Assembly: GCA_015183035.1 (NCBI GenBank)
Contig: JACZZP010000003.1
Coordinates: 1,798,001 to 1,862,000, forward strand
Reading direction: 5' to 3'
Length of the DNA stretch: 64,000 nt
From: Meloidogyne chitwoodi
Taxonomy: Eukaryota > Nematoda > Chromadorea > Rhabditida > Meloidogynidae
Positions 22,779 to 33,769 of this stretch are shown here, in pieces (the first letter of the stretch is position 1; each line of letters begins with the position of its first letter). Under the pieces are notes generated by a model, which saw nothing but the letters and a program-made list of their open reading frames with translations, had not been told where the DNA came from and made no database searches. Made by a program: the position numbers and the translations under genes.

Positions 22779-23509
22779 AGTCCATAACAGATTTGTGTGA
22801 CCTATTTTTTGCTCTAACTTTTTTGGATTTTACAAATTTTTTCTATAAATTTATAAGATGACGGAAAATTTGTTTTTTTTTAATTTCGATGAAAATAGTT
22901 CAAGTTTTCTGCGTATGAGTTCATTTTATTTTTATTTATTAATAGAATTGCGTGTGAAAACTACAAATTGACTTTGGAAGATCCACTCACCCTTGAACAT
23001 ATTTCACGTAATATTGCTGATCTAAAACATGTTAGTTTAAAATGTTTTTATCAATTTTTTAATTAAAAAAAAATAACAGGAATACACGCAAACAACTGGG
23101 CGTCGTCCATTCGGTGTATCAATGGTCATTGGGGGCTTTGATCCAGATGGAACTCCTCACATTTTCATCAGTGAGCCTTCAGGAGTTTATTATGAGTTGT
23201 TGGCTGGTTCTATTGGGCGAAATGAGAAGGTTGTTAAGGAATATTTGGAGAAACATTACGAAGATGAAACAGTTGCTAATGAAGATTTGGCTTTGAAATT
23301 GGTTATTAAAGCATTGGCTCCTGTTGTGCAGACGGGGGCACGGAATATGGAAATTGCGGTAAAACGTTTGAATGGGGATTTTTTCATTTTCTCAAATTTA
23401 GGTAATGACGCGTGATAAGGATAACAATTGTGTTCAACGTTTGCTTACAGTTTCAGAGATCACAACCATTTTTCAACAAATTGAAGCTGAAGCCATGGAA
23501 ACAGCATAG
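22424..23509 (+). CDS. pas-4: 20S proteasome subunit alpha type 7 (alpha4)
   Basis: Structural alpha-ring subunit of the 20S core. The ATG at 22424 gives [20 protein letters not shown] and the alpha signature [20 protein letters not shown]. Later exons read [77 protein letters not shown] and [20 protein letters not shown]. The C-terminal half is alpha7/PSMA7-like throughout: [38 protein letters not shown], then [10 protein letters not shown]. It ends EAEAMETA with a TAG at 23507-23509. Full-length, about 250 residues. It is the likely parent of the chimeric gene at 24136-25251. Confidence 0.95.
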
Positions 23510-23650
23510 GATATATTTTTTTTAATTATTTGGCCTGTTTCATGTCATCATTCTCAGTTTCTTTTTTTTGTTTAATTGACGAGAATAATATTTAAAGCTC
23601 AAAAAATGTAAGAAAATTAAGAACATTTTAGTAAAATATCACAACTTGGA

Positions 23651-23992
23651 TCTATGACCTTTATTGTATCATTCTCATTTAATCCAAGATTTTCTAGAGA
23701 TTCTTCCATTGGAGCGATAATAAATTTACCTTCATAAAAGAAGATTTATTAGTTAAATAAAAATAGGGTACACCCCAGTGTACCGCAGAGCTATAACTCC
23801 GTTTATAATTGTCATAAAATAGAGATCTTATTGTTAGTGTCATTCGACTCAGCTCGTCGAACTGAGTCGAATCATGCTTGGGTCGACAATTTTTGATAAA
23901 TATAAAATAAGTTATAGCTCTGCGGTACAATAGGCTTGCGGTACACTGGCCTGCTCGCTACCTTTTTTTATTATAGTAGTTTCATTGTCGTT
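23651..23992 (-). pseudogene. bag-1 fragment (duplicated, truncated) interrupted by a MITE
   Basis: 23651-23766 repeats the bag-1 exon 2 start and intron 1 end (compare 21732-21845). Its MEESLENLGLNENDTIKVI codons are intact, with a few changes. After the inserted element, 23961-23992 resumes the bag-1 intron/exon 1 junction (TTTTTTATTA...GTTTCATTG). The start exon and the C-terminal BAG domain are absent, so it cannot make BAG-1. It shows that the duplication which produced the second proteasome gene also carried neighbouring bag-1 sequence. Confidence 0.85.
23767..23958. mobile_element. MITE of about 192 bp with TA target site
   Basis: Flanked by TA on both sides. Ends share CCAGTGTACCGCA in inverted orientation, and a second nested inverted pair, TGTACCGCAGAGCTATAACT, lies further in on the right. 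The centre holds a palindrome around ACTCAGCTCGTCGAACTGAG. It is inserted within the duplicated bag-1 intron; the original bag-1 intron at about 21850 lacks it. Confidence 0.8.
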
Positions 23993-24042
23993 AGTCGACG
24001 AGATGTCTTTTTTTGGCCTGTCGACGAGATGTCATGGCGCCA

Positions 24043-24487
24043 TTTTTCTATCCGCATTGTATTTGGCTTTTTTCTTGCTTTTGTCATCTTTATTATTTTT
24101 TTATTTTTGTTTTTAGAAAAAATATTTTATTAAAAATGGCGGCATCTTATGATCGGGCAATCACTATTTTCTCGCCGGATGGTCGTTTATTTCAAGTTGA
24201 TTATGCGCAGGAAGCAGTTAAGAAAGGATCTACAGCTGTTGGTGTCAAAGGAAAAGATTGTATCGTTATCGGGGTTGAGAAGGTATTATTAAAACTTCTT
24301 TTACAATTTTTTTTTGAGAAATCTGTTCCTGTTCTCCAAGATGATCGTACAATTCGGAAGATTCACAAGCTTGATGATGTTATTTAATTTCTATTTTGAC
24401 TAATACTTAAATTAATTTTTAGCATGTTATGGCTGCATTTGCTGGCTTGAGTGCGGACGCTCGTATTTTGATTGACCGTGCTAGGTT
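24043..24487 (+). repeat. Segmental duplication, copy 2
   Basis: Partner of 22331-22778. The identity covers 5' flank, exon 1, intron 1, exon 2, intron 2 and the start of exon 3 (through the Ala-Arg codons), then stops at the donor. Confidence 0.95.
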
Positions 24488-25251
24488 CGTTCAAAAACGC
24501 TTGGGGGCCTAATGCTTTTTTTACTTGGGCTCGTATTTTTTTGTATAAATTTATAATTGACGGAAAAATTGTTTTTTTGGAATTTTATTTTTCATAATGA
24601 GAAGAGTTTCTCAAAGTTTCCTTGCTTATAAGTTCGCTTTATTTTGATTTTTAATATTTAAGAGTTGCTTGCGAAAATTACAAACTGACATTTGAAGATT
24701 CAGTCTCTCTCGAATATATTTCACGTTTTATTGCCGATTTAAAACATGTTAGTTTAAATCTAAAATATTTTACCATCTTTTTGATTTTAAATAATTGCAG
24801 GAATACTCACAAACAACAGGGCGTCGCCCATTCGGTGTGTCAATGGTCATTGGGGGTTGGGATGAATCAAAAGGACCAATGTTATTTCAAATTGATCCTT
24901 CGGTATTTTCTTTTTATTTTTTAAAATAAATTTAAAATTAATTATTTTAAGGGTTCTTATTTTTCATGTAAAGCAACAGCAATCGGTAAAAATGATAATA
25001 ACGCAAAAACTTTTTTGGAAAAACGTTATGACCCAGAAAATAATGGTTTGTCATGTGTAGATGCTGTTCATATTGCTCTTTTGACTTTGCGCGAATCTTC
25101 CGAGTAAATTTATTTTTTTATTAAAAAAAAGAATCCTCTCATCTTTAGTGTTAGGATGACAGAAGATAATGTTGAATTAGCTGTATGTACACGTCAAGGA
25201 TTTAAGCATTTGACTAAAAAAGAATTGAGGGAAAATATTCAGAATCTTTAA
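24136..25251 (+). CDS. Chimeric proteasome alpha subunit: alpha4 N-terminal part fused to alpha2 C-terminal part
   Basis: Open across about six exons, all in phase. Residues 1 to about 110 are identical to the neighbouring pas-4 product ([20 protein letters not shown] onward). Exons 3 and 4a are diverged alpha4 ([39 protein letters not shown]). From the next residue the protein becomes alpha2/PSMA2-like: [85 protein letters not shown], with the stop at 25249-25251. PSMA2 has the matching [28 protein letters not shown] and MTEDNIEVGIC. Length, about 235 residues, is normal for an alpha subunit. Whether it replaces alpha2, competes with it, or is not expressed cannot be told here. Confidence 0.9.
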
Positions 25252-25649
25252 ATTAAAAATATTTCTTTTTTGTTGAATAAAATTTTGAAAGTTTTTGTTT
25301 TTTCTCGTGTTACATATTTTAATACATTTAGTTTTTTAAACTAAATTCTTACCTTTTTTTGCACTTATAAGATTGTTTTTTCGACTCTCGAATTTGGATG
25401 GAAATCAAATAATTGATAAATCTTTCCCTTTAATATTTATTTTATTCTTGCATGCATACGGATGGCTCATATTTCCGTCCCTGTATTTTTTTTAAATTTT
25501 TAGTTGGCTGTTAAGTTTATTTCTTTTACATTAATTTTTTCATATATATCATTGTGTTTTCTTTTTTATTGGGTTTTAAAATATTAATTAAAAATTTAAT
25601 TTCTTTTTTGTTTATGTTTATCAAGTATTTTTCTTCTTTCGAAAAAGTT
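25252..25649. other. Intergenic, AT-rich
   Basis: Spacer before nepr-1. An in-frame ATG at 25614 could extend that gene by twelve codons. Nothing else was recognised. Confidence 0.4.
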
Positions 25650-26605
25650 ATGGAGGATCCAACATTAGCATATGAAGGTTTTTTTGAATTTTTACTAGTA
25701 AATTTTTTTTTTTAATTTTAAGATATGCTCTTTTTTGAGCATCGCTTAACTGAAGTTATATCAGGAATGCAACCTGGAGTGCGTAAATGGAAAAGTTTGT
25801 TTTTTAAAATTTAACTGAAATTATTTACCTCAATATATTTTATATAATTTTAAATAGAAAATTATTAAAATTTCATTTTTAATTTATAGCTCTACTAATG
25901 TTTTTTCTCATTTCAACTGCTTGTAGTGCTTATTATTGGATATTAGATCCTTCATTAAAATCTGTATTTTTTAAAAAATTATTAATTTAAGTTTATAAAG
26001 TTCAATTTTAGATTTCATTTTTTGAATCTCTTGCTCTTCATCCATTTTTTACTGCAAGCATTTCACTTTTGTTAATATTGTTTATTGTTTTTGGTGTTCA
26101 TAAACGGGTAGTTGCACCACGAATGTTTGTTATATTAAAAACCATATATTTTTATACAACTAAAATTTTAGAATTGCAAATAGATGTAGCACTGTATTGA
26201 GTGATTTTTGTTTGAGTTGTGATGAAGTTAGTTTATTAATTATTTTTTAAATGTTTTTTAAAGCGGGTATAAGAGAAATTTAATTAAAGCGAGAATAGAA
26301 GGGAATCAGCGCCTTAGATTATCTAAAAAAAATTAAATTTCCAGCAAGGAAAATTAATAGTTCGTCCAGCTTATTCACCAGCTGTATCTCCAATAATTTC
26401 AACTATTTCAAAACAAGCATCAGCACCATCAAGAATATCAATTTCTTCTCCATCTTCTTCACCTATTTCAAATTTAACTGAAAAAAGTGACCATTCAAAT
26501 ATTTCTGATAATTTCACTAATGAACGAAAAGAAATGTTTATACGAGCAAAAGAAGAAAAAGAAAATAATGGGTTGCCCAATATAGAATGGAAGTCTAAGC
26601 ATTGA
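25650..26605 (+). CDS. nepr-1: Nuclear envelope phosphatase regulatory subunit 1 (CNEP1R1/TMEM188)
   Basis: Membrane partner of the CTDNEP1 (Dullard) phosphatase that controls lipin and nuclear-membrane lipid synthesis. The chosen ATG at 25650 gives MEDPTLAYEDMLFFEHRLTE, which lines up with the family start. The next exons read VISGMQPGVRKWKTLLMFFL, YYWILDPSLKSISFFESLAL, HPFFTASISLLLILFIVFGV and HKRVVAPRIIANRCSTVL, then DFCLSCDEQGKLIVRPAYSP. Two membrane helices are visible. The human protein ends soon after the GKLILKP equivalent. Here a Ser-rich tail of about 75 residues follows (ISISSPSSSPISNL) before the stop at 26603-26605. Confidence 0.9.
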
Positions 26606-26699
26606 TGGATTCCAGCACATACAAGTTCGCTTTTAATTCAAATATTTATTATTTTCATACCATTCGATAGATAAAACTTTCCTCTATATTTTGATATAA

Positions 26700-27378
26700 A
26701 AAATCATTGTGATCAATTAATCTACAATTTTTTACAATTTTTAGAAGAAAATATCCTCAAAATCCGAAATTCGGACAGTGATCTTTTAATGCTTTGAAAG
26801 GCCACAACGCATGCGAAAAATGAAGTTGCCGCCTTGAAGGGAACTAAATGGGCTTCCTTTTCAACCATCAAATGATGGTACAAAAAATTCCTCACCGGAG
26901 ATATGGACAACGATCATTTTTTAGGCTAAATTTGGATTTTAGGTGGGAATTGAACCATAGTAGCACTGGATTAACTGGAATTTTTACTAAATATAATACT
27001 GAACTGCGTATAATTCACCATAGATAATTTCACATCACATGGGCAATGTCATGGCTAAGTAAGTGCTATTTTGTCAGGGTTATACACCTTCACATCATAC
27101 GAGCGCCATTCGTTCTCACATCACCGAATCACTCGAATAAAAAGTTTAACGATGCCGCCTTACTTGTTTGACATTGCTCTTTCTGATTATAATCCATTCC
27201 GTCCGATAAAAAATTATTTGCGTGAAATCGGACCTAAAAATGATGCGCAAGTCGAAAATTGAGTGGCAACATTCTTGAGCTCAAATCCATGACAAATTTC
27301 TATCAGAAGGGGATTCAAGAATTAACCGGTGAATGGCAAGAAGTGATAGATAATAATAGGCATTATATTGTTTCTTGA
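26700..27378 (+). pseudogene. Decayed mariner transposase
   Basis: The N-terminal helix-turn-helix remnant near 26770-26925 reads ATTHAKNEVAALKGTKWASF and, after an in-frame stop, WYKKFLTGDMDND. The C-terminus at 27146-27378 reads LTMPPYLFDIALSDYNPFRP then IKNYLREIGPKNDAQVEN. After a frame change it continues with TNFYQKGIQELTGEWQEVID and NNRHYIVS. These follow the mariner pattern HPPYSPDLAPSDYHLFRSMK...FYxxGIxxLxxRWxxVID. The middle, with the first catalytic Asp residues, is not recognisable, and stops and frameshifts rule out activity. Confidence 0.75.
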
Positions 27379-28951
27379 ATAATTATTGTTTTATGATTTA
27401 AAACAATATTTCTTATATAGCAACTACACCGCCATTCTTTATGGAGAACCCATTATTTTAAAATTAGATTTTACAAATAAAAATTTAGTTCAAACATTCT
27501 AATTTTTTTGTTTTAAATAAATTATTATTTGAGAAATTTTATTATAAATTTTGAAGTTTCTTTTTTTTATTTTTTAATTAATTATTTTAAAAATTTTATT
27601 AGTAATTGTGACACTAATTTAATATAAAATAAGTGACAAATGAATGTTTGATTGCGAACAACTTAATGCTGATTTTTCGAAGGTTGGAGAGACAAATTAT
27701 ATATTGAGGAATGGAACACTCCGAATTTATTCTTTTTTGAAGTCGGGAAATAGCCAGAAAAATAAAATTGTATTCCAAGGAAGTGTCGTGACTAGGAGAG
27801 ATTTTAGGGTTATATTTTGTTGTTGCGATTTATTAATTAAATAATTATATGTATATCTAGGTCAGTTTTACAATTTATTTTGTTTTGTCCATTTTACATC
27901 AATGATATTTTTTTTAATTTAAAATATTTTTTTAAACATAAACCCGGATTTATTTTATTATTTAATTTCAACAAAAATTAACAAAAAATAATTTAAAAAA
28001 TGGGTACAATTGATAAGTTAAGTAGATTATAACAAAAATTAAGTAAAAGAGAGAGGAGACTCTCTTATGATTCATCAAAGTAAAAAAAAAGTTGTGTGTT
28101 TGTTTTATTGGGGGGTGTTTGTCAAATAAAAAGTTTTTTTCTCATGTTATGTAAATACTTGAAGAATAATTGTAAGGTTACCATCACAACGATCTTTTGG
28201 TTTTATAAAATGAAAAAAAAATCCTCTAAAATATTGTTAATCTTTTTTACTTGTCTTTTATTTTCTTACCAATGATTGATCGATTTTAGTCAGTTTTCCC
28301 CCATTTATCGACTGCCACAAGTTAAATTTTTTTTTTATTTGTTACTCAACGATCTGACTTTTTTCGAAGAAAAACTATTTTTTTAATCATTTTTTATATT
28401 TTAATTTACATTTTAGATAAACTTGGTTTTATAAATAAATTTAAAAATATATTTTCTACTAACAAGCCATTATTGATTTGAGAAATAGTTGCACAATATT
28501 TTCATGAGGTCCTTTTTTGTCATTTAATTGTTTTATTTTTAAAAAATAGTCAGAGGATTAAATTTAAAAATAAATTAATTTAATGAAAATAAAACACTAA
28601 AATAATAATAATTTTATTATTTTCAGAAATTAATTTTAAAATTTTTTTATCCTTAAATGTTTTAAAAAAGGAAAATAATTTTTTTTCAAATTTATGTCTT
28701 CCCCTTTCTTTTTATTTATTCATCGATTTTCAGTTTGTATGACGCGGTGCAGCAAATCAGGATTGCAAGAGAAATTAGTCAAAAAGCTTTGTCTGCTTTA
28801 AACGTTAATTCTTCTACAGCTATTTTGGTATTCTTTTTTTTAATAATATTTAAATTTTAAATAAAAAAAAAAAGAATCCAGCAAACGTTGAAGTTGACTC
28901 ACCAATTGATTCAGTTGTGCACCTGTTTAGTAAATCAAACGAACTAACACA
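27379..28951. other. Mostly non-coding; two unassigned open segments
   Basis: Holds a 66-codon plus-strand frame at 27644-27844 (MFDCEQLNADFSKVGETNYI) and a splice-bounded open segment at about 28735-28829 (LYDAVQQIRIAREISQKALS). After an AATCCAG acceptor a further open stretch ends around 28963, just at the start of the SLC66A2 gene. I could not join them into one frame or match a family. They may be exons of an unrecognised gene or old gene remains. Confidence 0.3.
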
Positions 28952-31900
28952 ATGTTTGTAGTTGAACAGAAAGGAATTCAAACAATTCCTCTTGATGTTA
29001 GTTTGTTTGTTTTTTTTAAATTAAATATTTAATATTATAGACTAATTTTCATTCACATTTTTCTTATCATTTTCAACAAAATCCTTTTAACTTATCTAAT
29101 AATGTAAATATCTCCTTTCTAATAAGACCCCTAGACCGTTTGCATCATTATGGAATTTTTTATTTGCTCTCGCCTCTGTAACCTTCTCGGAATATTTAAT
29201 TTTATTTATTTTTTATTTTATAATTGTAAAATAATTTTTACTAAACTAAGTAAATTTATATTTAAAATTAATTTTAGGGACTATTAAATATGATACTTCT
29301 TGGCCTAGCCGTCAGTTTTATTGTTATTGGAGGTGCAATTCCTTATGTCTTCCAATATGCAGAAATTTATCAAAGAAAAAGTGCTGCTGGATTTTCTCTT
29401 CTTGTTTGTTTGGCACTTTGTATTGCAAATATTTTAAGGATTGAATTTTGGTATTATTTTTTTTTAATTAAAAATTTATTTTAATTTTTTTTAATTTTAA
29501 AGGTTTGGAAAACAATTTGAAACTCCACTTCTTGTTCAAAGTATTATTATGTTATTAGTTATGGTTTGTTTGTTTTTTTAATATTTAAATTAGATATTTA
29601 ATTAATTTTTATTATAAAAGATGAGAGATTTTTTTAAATAAATTCTGAGCTTTTGGTTTTTTCACTCCGTTTACGATGAGAGAATTCTAGGACTTAAATA
29701 AAATATATAAATTAAATGATTTATTAAAATAATATATTTTTAAAAATTTTAATAATTCTTTTACAGACCGCAATGCTTGAAATTTCTGTTAGAATGAATA
29801 GGCGTTTAATTCCTGCTTATCAACGCTCATCTATTTGGAGTAGGTTTTTTTTAATTTAATTTATTAAAAAATTAAACATTAATTTCGTTTGTATTATAAA
29901 CAATATAAAAATTAAAATTATTATAATTTACATTATTTTTTGTTTTCTCTATTATTTTGTTATTTTCTTTTAACATTCCTTCCTTTATATTATTTAATTC
30001 TTTAATTTTCTAAAAAATATTAGAGAATTATTTTATTTTTTAAATTCTACCAAATTATTTTCTTCTTTAATTTGATCAACTTTTGTTGTCTTTTCTTTAA
30101 AAAATCCTCCAAAATTATTATTACTTCTACTTCGCATAAATTGATTTCTTAAAGCTAAAGAAGCTCTTTCTGTTGCTTTACGTAAAATTCCAATAGGAGA
30201 AGATTTTGTTCTTTTATGTAAATTATTTTGTTGAATATTTTTTGAAAAAAATAATTTATTATTATTTCCTTCTTCTTTACTTTGAATTTTATTTTTTGGA
30301 GATTTTTCTAATTTATTATTAATTTGGCTAATTCCTGGAAGAGAAGAATGTCTTCTTTTCTTATTTTTATTTATTTTAACTGATATTTTACAAGGCATTC
30401 TAAATATTATTTCTTCATTTGTATTAAATGATTCTAATGATGATTCTTTTTCATCATTGTCAATATCATTATTTGGAAGTGATGTTGCTGTTACAACTTT
30501 AAATTAAAAAAAAAAATTAAAAAAATATTTATAAAAATATTTTTATACATTTTTTAGTTTTATTAGAAGTAGTAGAAGCTAATAAAAGTGTTGATGTAAC
30601 AATTCCATTACGATTAAGTAATTGACTTTCTTCAACAAATGAACATTTTTTATTATTATTTTCTTCTTTTTGATTATTATTTTTTATTTTCTTCTTCTTT
30701 TCTTCATTATTTTCTCCTCCTATTAAAGCAGAAGTTACACAATTTGTACTAACCATTAATGAAGAAATTGCTCCTTTTTCTTTTTCTCTAGAAGGAACAT
30801 ATCTTCTTTTATTAGTCAATGTTTGTTGTTGTTTTTGATAATTTGTTTTAGTCAATTGTTGTTGTTTTTTTCTAACAATTCTTTGGGAAGATTGGGGATC
30901 TGGTGGTTTACAACAAAAATGTTTTGGACAAATTTGATAAATTATTTTCCATAAAGGAATTATTGTACATAATGCAGAACGTTTAAATTCTCGTACAGTA
31001 AAAGAATAAATTATTGGATTAAACATTGAATTGCAATAACCTAGCCATGAAGCTATATCAATAATTAAGGAAGGAAAACATCCATTACATTTGTAATCTG
31101 AAAAGGAATTAATTAATTTATTTTAATAAAATAATTACTAAGAAGATAAAGTGTAAAAAAAGGTAACCAACAAAAGAGAAATGAACATGAAATTACTCCA
31201 AGTGTTTTGGCTATTCCTTTAAATATTTAAATTAATTTTATTAATTTTATTTTAACTTTCATGTGTTCTTAAAACTCTTCTTTGTTGTTCTACCATTCCT
31301 TTATTCTTCCCTACATGTACTCTAAGGGCTGTTGCTTGTGATAATGTGTTTGTTAAAAAATTCATATTATGTCCAAGAATCATTAAAAATCCTCTGTCCA
31401 AAGCTTTTTGACGATTTTGTGCTAATCTATAAATTCTCCAGTAAAGTGTTAGTGTGACAAAGGCTGGTAAAAAGAAGGCAAAAACTACACTATGTGCTAA
31501 ATAACGAATTTCATGGCCAGCAAAACAAGTCTAAAAAAAATTTAAAAGTTTTAAGAAAATCTTTAATTTAATTTTCTAATTATTTATTTGTTTATTTTAA
31601 AATAATAATAACTAACATAATTATTTTGTTGATTAAATTCCAAATCCCATCTAATTGTACAAAGTAAAACTCCAAAAGAGAATATCCAAATAAATATAAT
31701 TACAATAATTATTTTAAATGTAGTAACTACTGATTTATAACGAAGAGGTTTTGTTACAGCAAAATATCTATCTACAGATATTACACAAATTGTTACCTTT
31801 TTTAATAAAAAATAAATAAATAATTATTTATTTATTTTACCACAGAACATGTACAAAATATTACATCAGCTCCAACCTTTAAAATATATTTTTTAAATTT

Positions 31901-33769
31901 ATTTTAAAAATTAACCCAAATTCTACACATTAATCTTCCAAATATCCATTTTCTCTGTGTTAAATAAATAGCTCCAATTGGTAAAACAAAAAGACCAACT
32001 AAAAAATCAGTTAATCCTAAATTCCAAACTAGCAATGTTGTATTCTTTCTTCCAACTTTTGCTTTAAAAAAAAGAACTAATAAATTACCAAAAACTGTTA
32101 AAGAAATAATTAAAAGTGAAGGAATTGTTAATAAAAATATTAAAAATGTTGGTAATGCTTCTGTTTTTGTTGTTATTATTGGTATTTGTTGTTTATTTAT
32201 TATTATTGTTGTTAAATTATTTATATTTGTTTTTTGTTGATTATTATTATTAAACATTATTATTATTTTAAATTAAAATTTATTTTTTAACACATTTAAT
32301 TATTTAATTTTTTTATTTAAAAATAAAAAAGTGAGATCAGATTTCTTTTTTTTTTTTAATTAAATAAAGTCTAAAAGAGAATAAAAGAAAATACAAAAGT
32401 ACTTTTTTCTTTAATTAAATAAAAAGTTTTTTATTTATAATAAATTATATTTTTATATAAATTTAATTTTTAAAAATAAAATTATTTTTTAAATTAAAAA
32501 TAATTAATTAATTTTTTAAGATGGTGACTTTATTCAAGATTTTTGGAAATGGAATGATTTATCAAGTTTTATTGTGGCATTACTTTTTTTCACAATAATA
32601 TTCTCTTTACTTAATGGCATTTTTTATACGGTGAGAATTTAATAAATAATAAATATATTTGAAGTACTTTTATTTAAAAGGGGGGAATAATATTATTTTT
32701 AATACCCAATAAGGTGTAAAAATGTCAATTAAATTAATTTAAAAATTAAATTAAATATTCTATTAATTTTTAAAAATATAAAATTAATCCTACAATTGTT
32801 GCAATTTAAATAAATAATTTTTTAAAAATTTTTATTTATTTTTGGAATTATTTAATCTTTGATTTTTGTTAAATTGAGAGAGAAAAATAAAATTTAGTAA
32901 AAAAATAAATCTGAATTTTAAACTTTTTTTTAAATAAATTTGATTATATTTATTTGAGGGGGTTATTTATTTGCCTTTTGTGTATTTTTTTTATTCTCTT
33001 TTTTTATTATTTTCAATTGAATTTCCTTTATAAAAAAAAACATTTTTGAGAAGAAACTTTTTTTTTTAATTTTTTCACAATTGGCTTAAACTAGAAAAAA
33101 ATTAAGAAAAGAAAAAAAAGTTATATATATTTTATTTGTTTGGTCAAATTAAGAAAAAAAATATGACCAAATAAATATTTAAATTAATATATTTTTGATT
33201 ACATTTGTTAGGGTTTTGTGGTGTAGTGGGATTTGTTTTAGTTTTTTATTGAAATTATATTTATTGTTTTTTTATAATTATCTGATTGACATTTTATTTT
33301 ATTTAAAATTTAATTTTAAATATTTTTTTTTATTTTTAATATTTATTATTTAAAATAATTTCAGAATGTTTACTTTGTTGAAGCACTCGGATTAAGTGCA
33401 TTACTTGTAGAAGCTTGTCTTGGAATTCCACAACTTTTAAGAAATTTTCAAAGAAAATCAACTGTTGGAATGAGGTTATTCTTTTTTTATTTATTTAAAT
33501 TAATTTTAGTGTAAAAATGGTATTAATGTGGTTAATTGGTGATGTTGGTAAAACAATTTATTTTATTGTTAGGGCAAGCCCAGCACAATTTTGGATTTGT
33601 TCTTGTCTTCAAGTATTTTTAATTAAATTAATTTAATTATTATTAAAAGATTACAATTGATATTTTAATTCTCCTTCAAGTTTGGATTTATGGACGTAAA
33701 CATCCTCACTCTACTGATTTGCATAATATTCCTAATAGTTTTGAACCTAGTACAACATCAAAAATTTAA
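28952..33769 (+). CDS. SLC66A2/PQLC1-like PQ-loop membrane protein
   Basis: Multi-pass PQ-loop protein; the human relative acts at endosomes/Golgi with phospholipid flippases. The ATG at 28952 gives MFVVEQKGIQTIPLD, which joins in phase at 29278 to GLLNMILLGLAVSFIVIGGA and IPYVFQYAEIYQRKSAAGFS (PQ-loop 1 position). Later exons read NILRIEFWFGKQFETPLLVQ, SIIMLLVMTAMLEISVRMNR, then across a 2.68-kb intron DFIQDFWKWNDLSSFIVALL, YFVEALGLSALLVEACLGIP with QLLRNFQRKSTVGMS (PQ-loop 2), VKMVLMWLIGDVGKTIYFIV and FWICSCLQITIDILILLQVW. The stop is at 33767-33769. Intron 29840-32520 contains a complete GPCR gene on the opposite strand. Confidence 0.88.
30033..32257 (-). CDS. Biogenic-amine-type rhodopsin-family GPCR (octopamine/dopamine-like), nested
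   Basis: Lies entirely within an intron of the SLC66A2 gene, antisense. It starts at 32255-32257 with an Asn/Thr-rich N-terminus. TM1 has FGNLLVLF, and TM2 has LVWNLGLTDFLVGLFVLPIG with the sodium-site Asp. TM3 reads GADVIFCTCSVVTICVISVD then RYFAVTKP, giving the amine-binding Asp and a DRY motif. TM5 is AHSVVFAFFLPAFVTLTLYW, without the usual Ser pair. TM6 reads HESIAKTLGVISCSFLFCWL then PFF, and TM7 is YCNSMFNPIIYSF. A long Lys/Asn/Ser-rich C-tail (about 30990-30040) ends VEFKK at the stop at 30033. The family call is secure; octopamine-like is only a leaning from loop residues, and the missing TM5 serines argue for caution about the ligand. Confidence 0.88.

Noticed and set aside
23114..23296. 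60-codon ORF inside pas-4
   Set aside because: Out-of-frame shadow of the large pas-4 exon.
26371..26910. Minus-strand ORFs near nepr-1 and the mariner remnant
   Set aside because: Antisense to the nepr-1 last exon and to the mariner fossil; no independent support.
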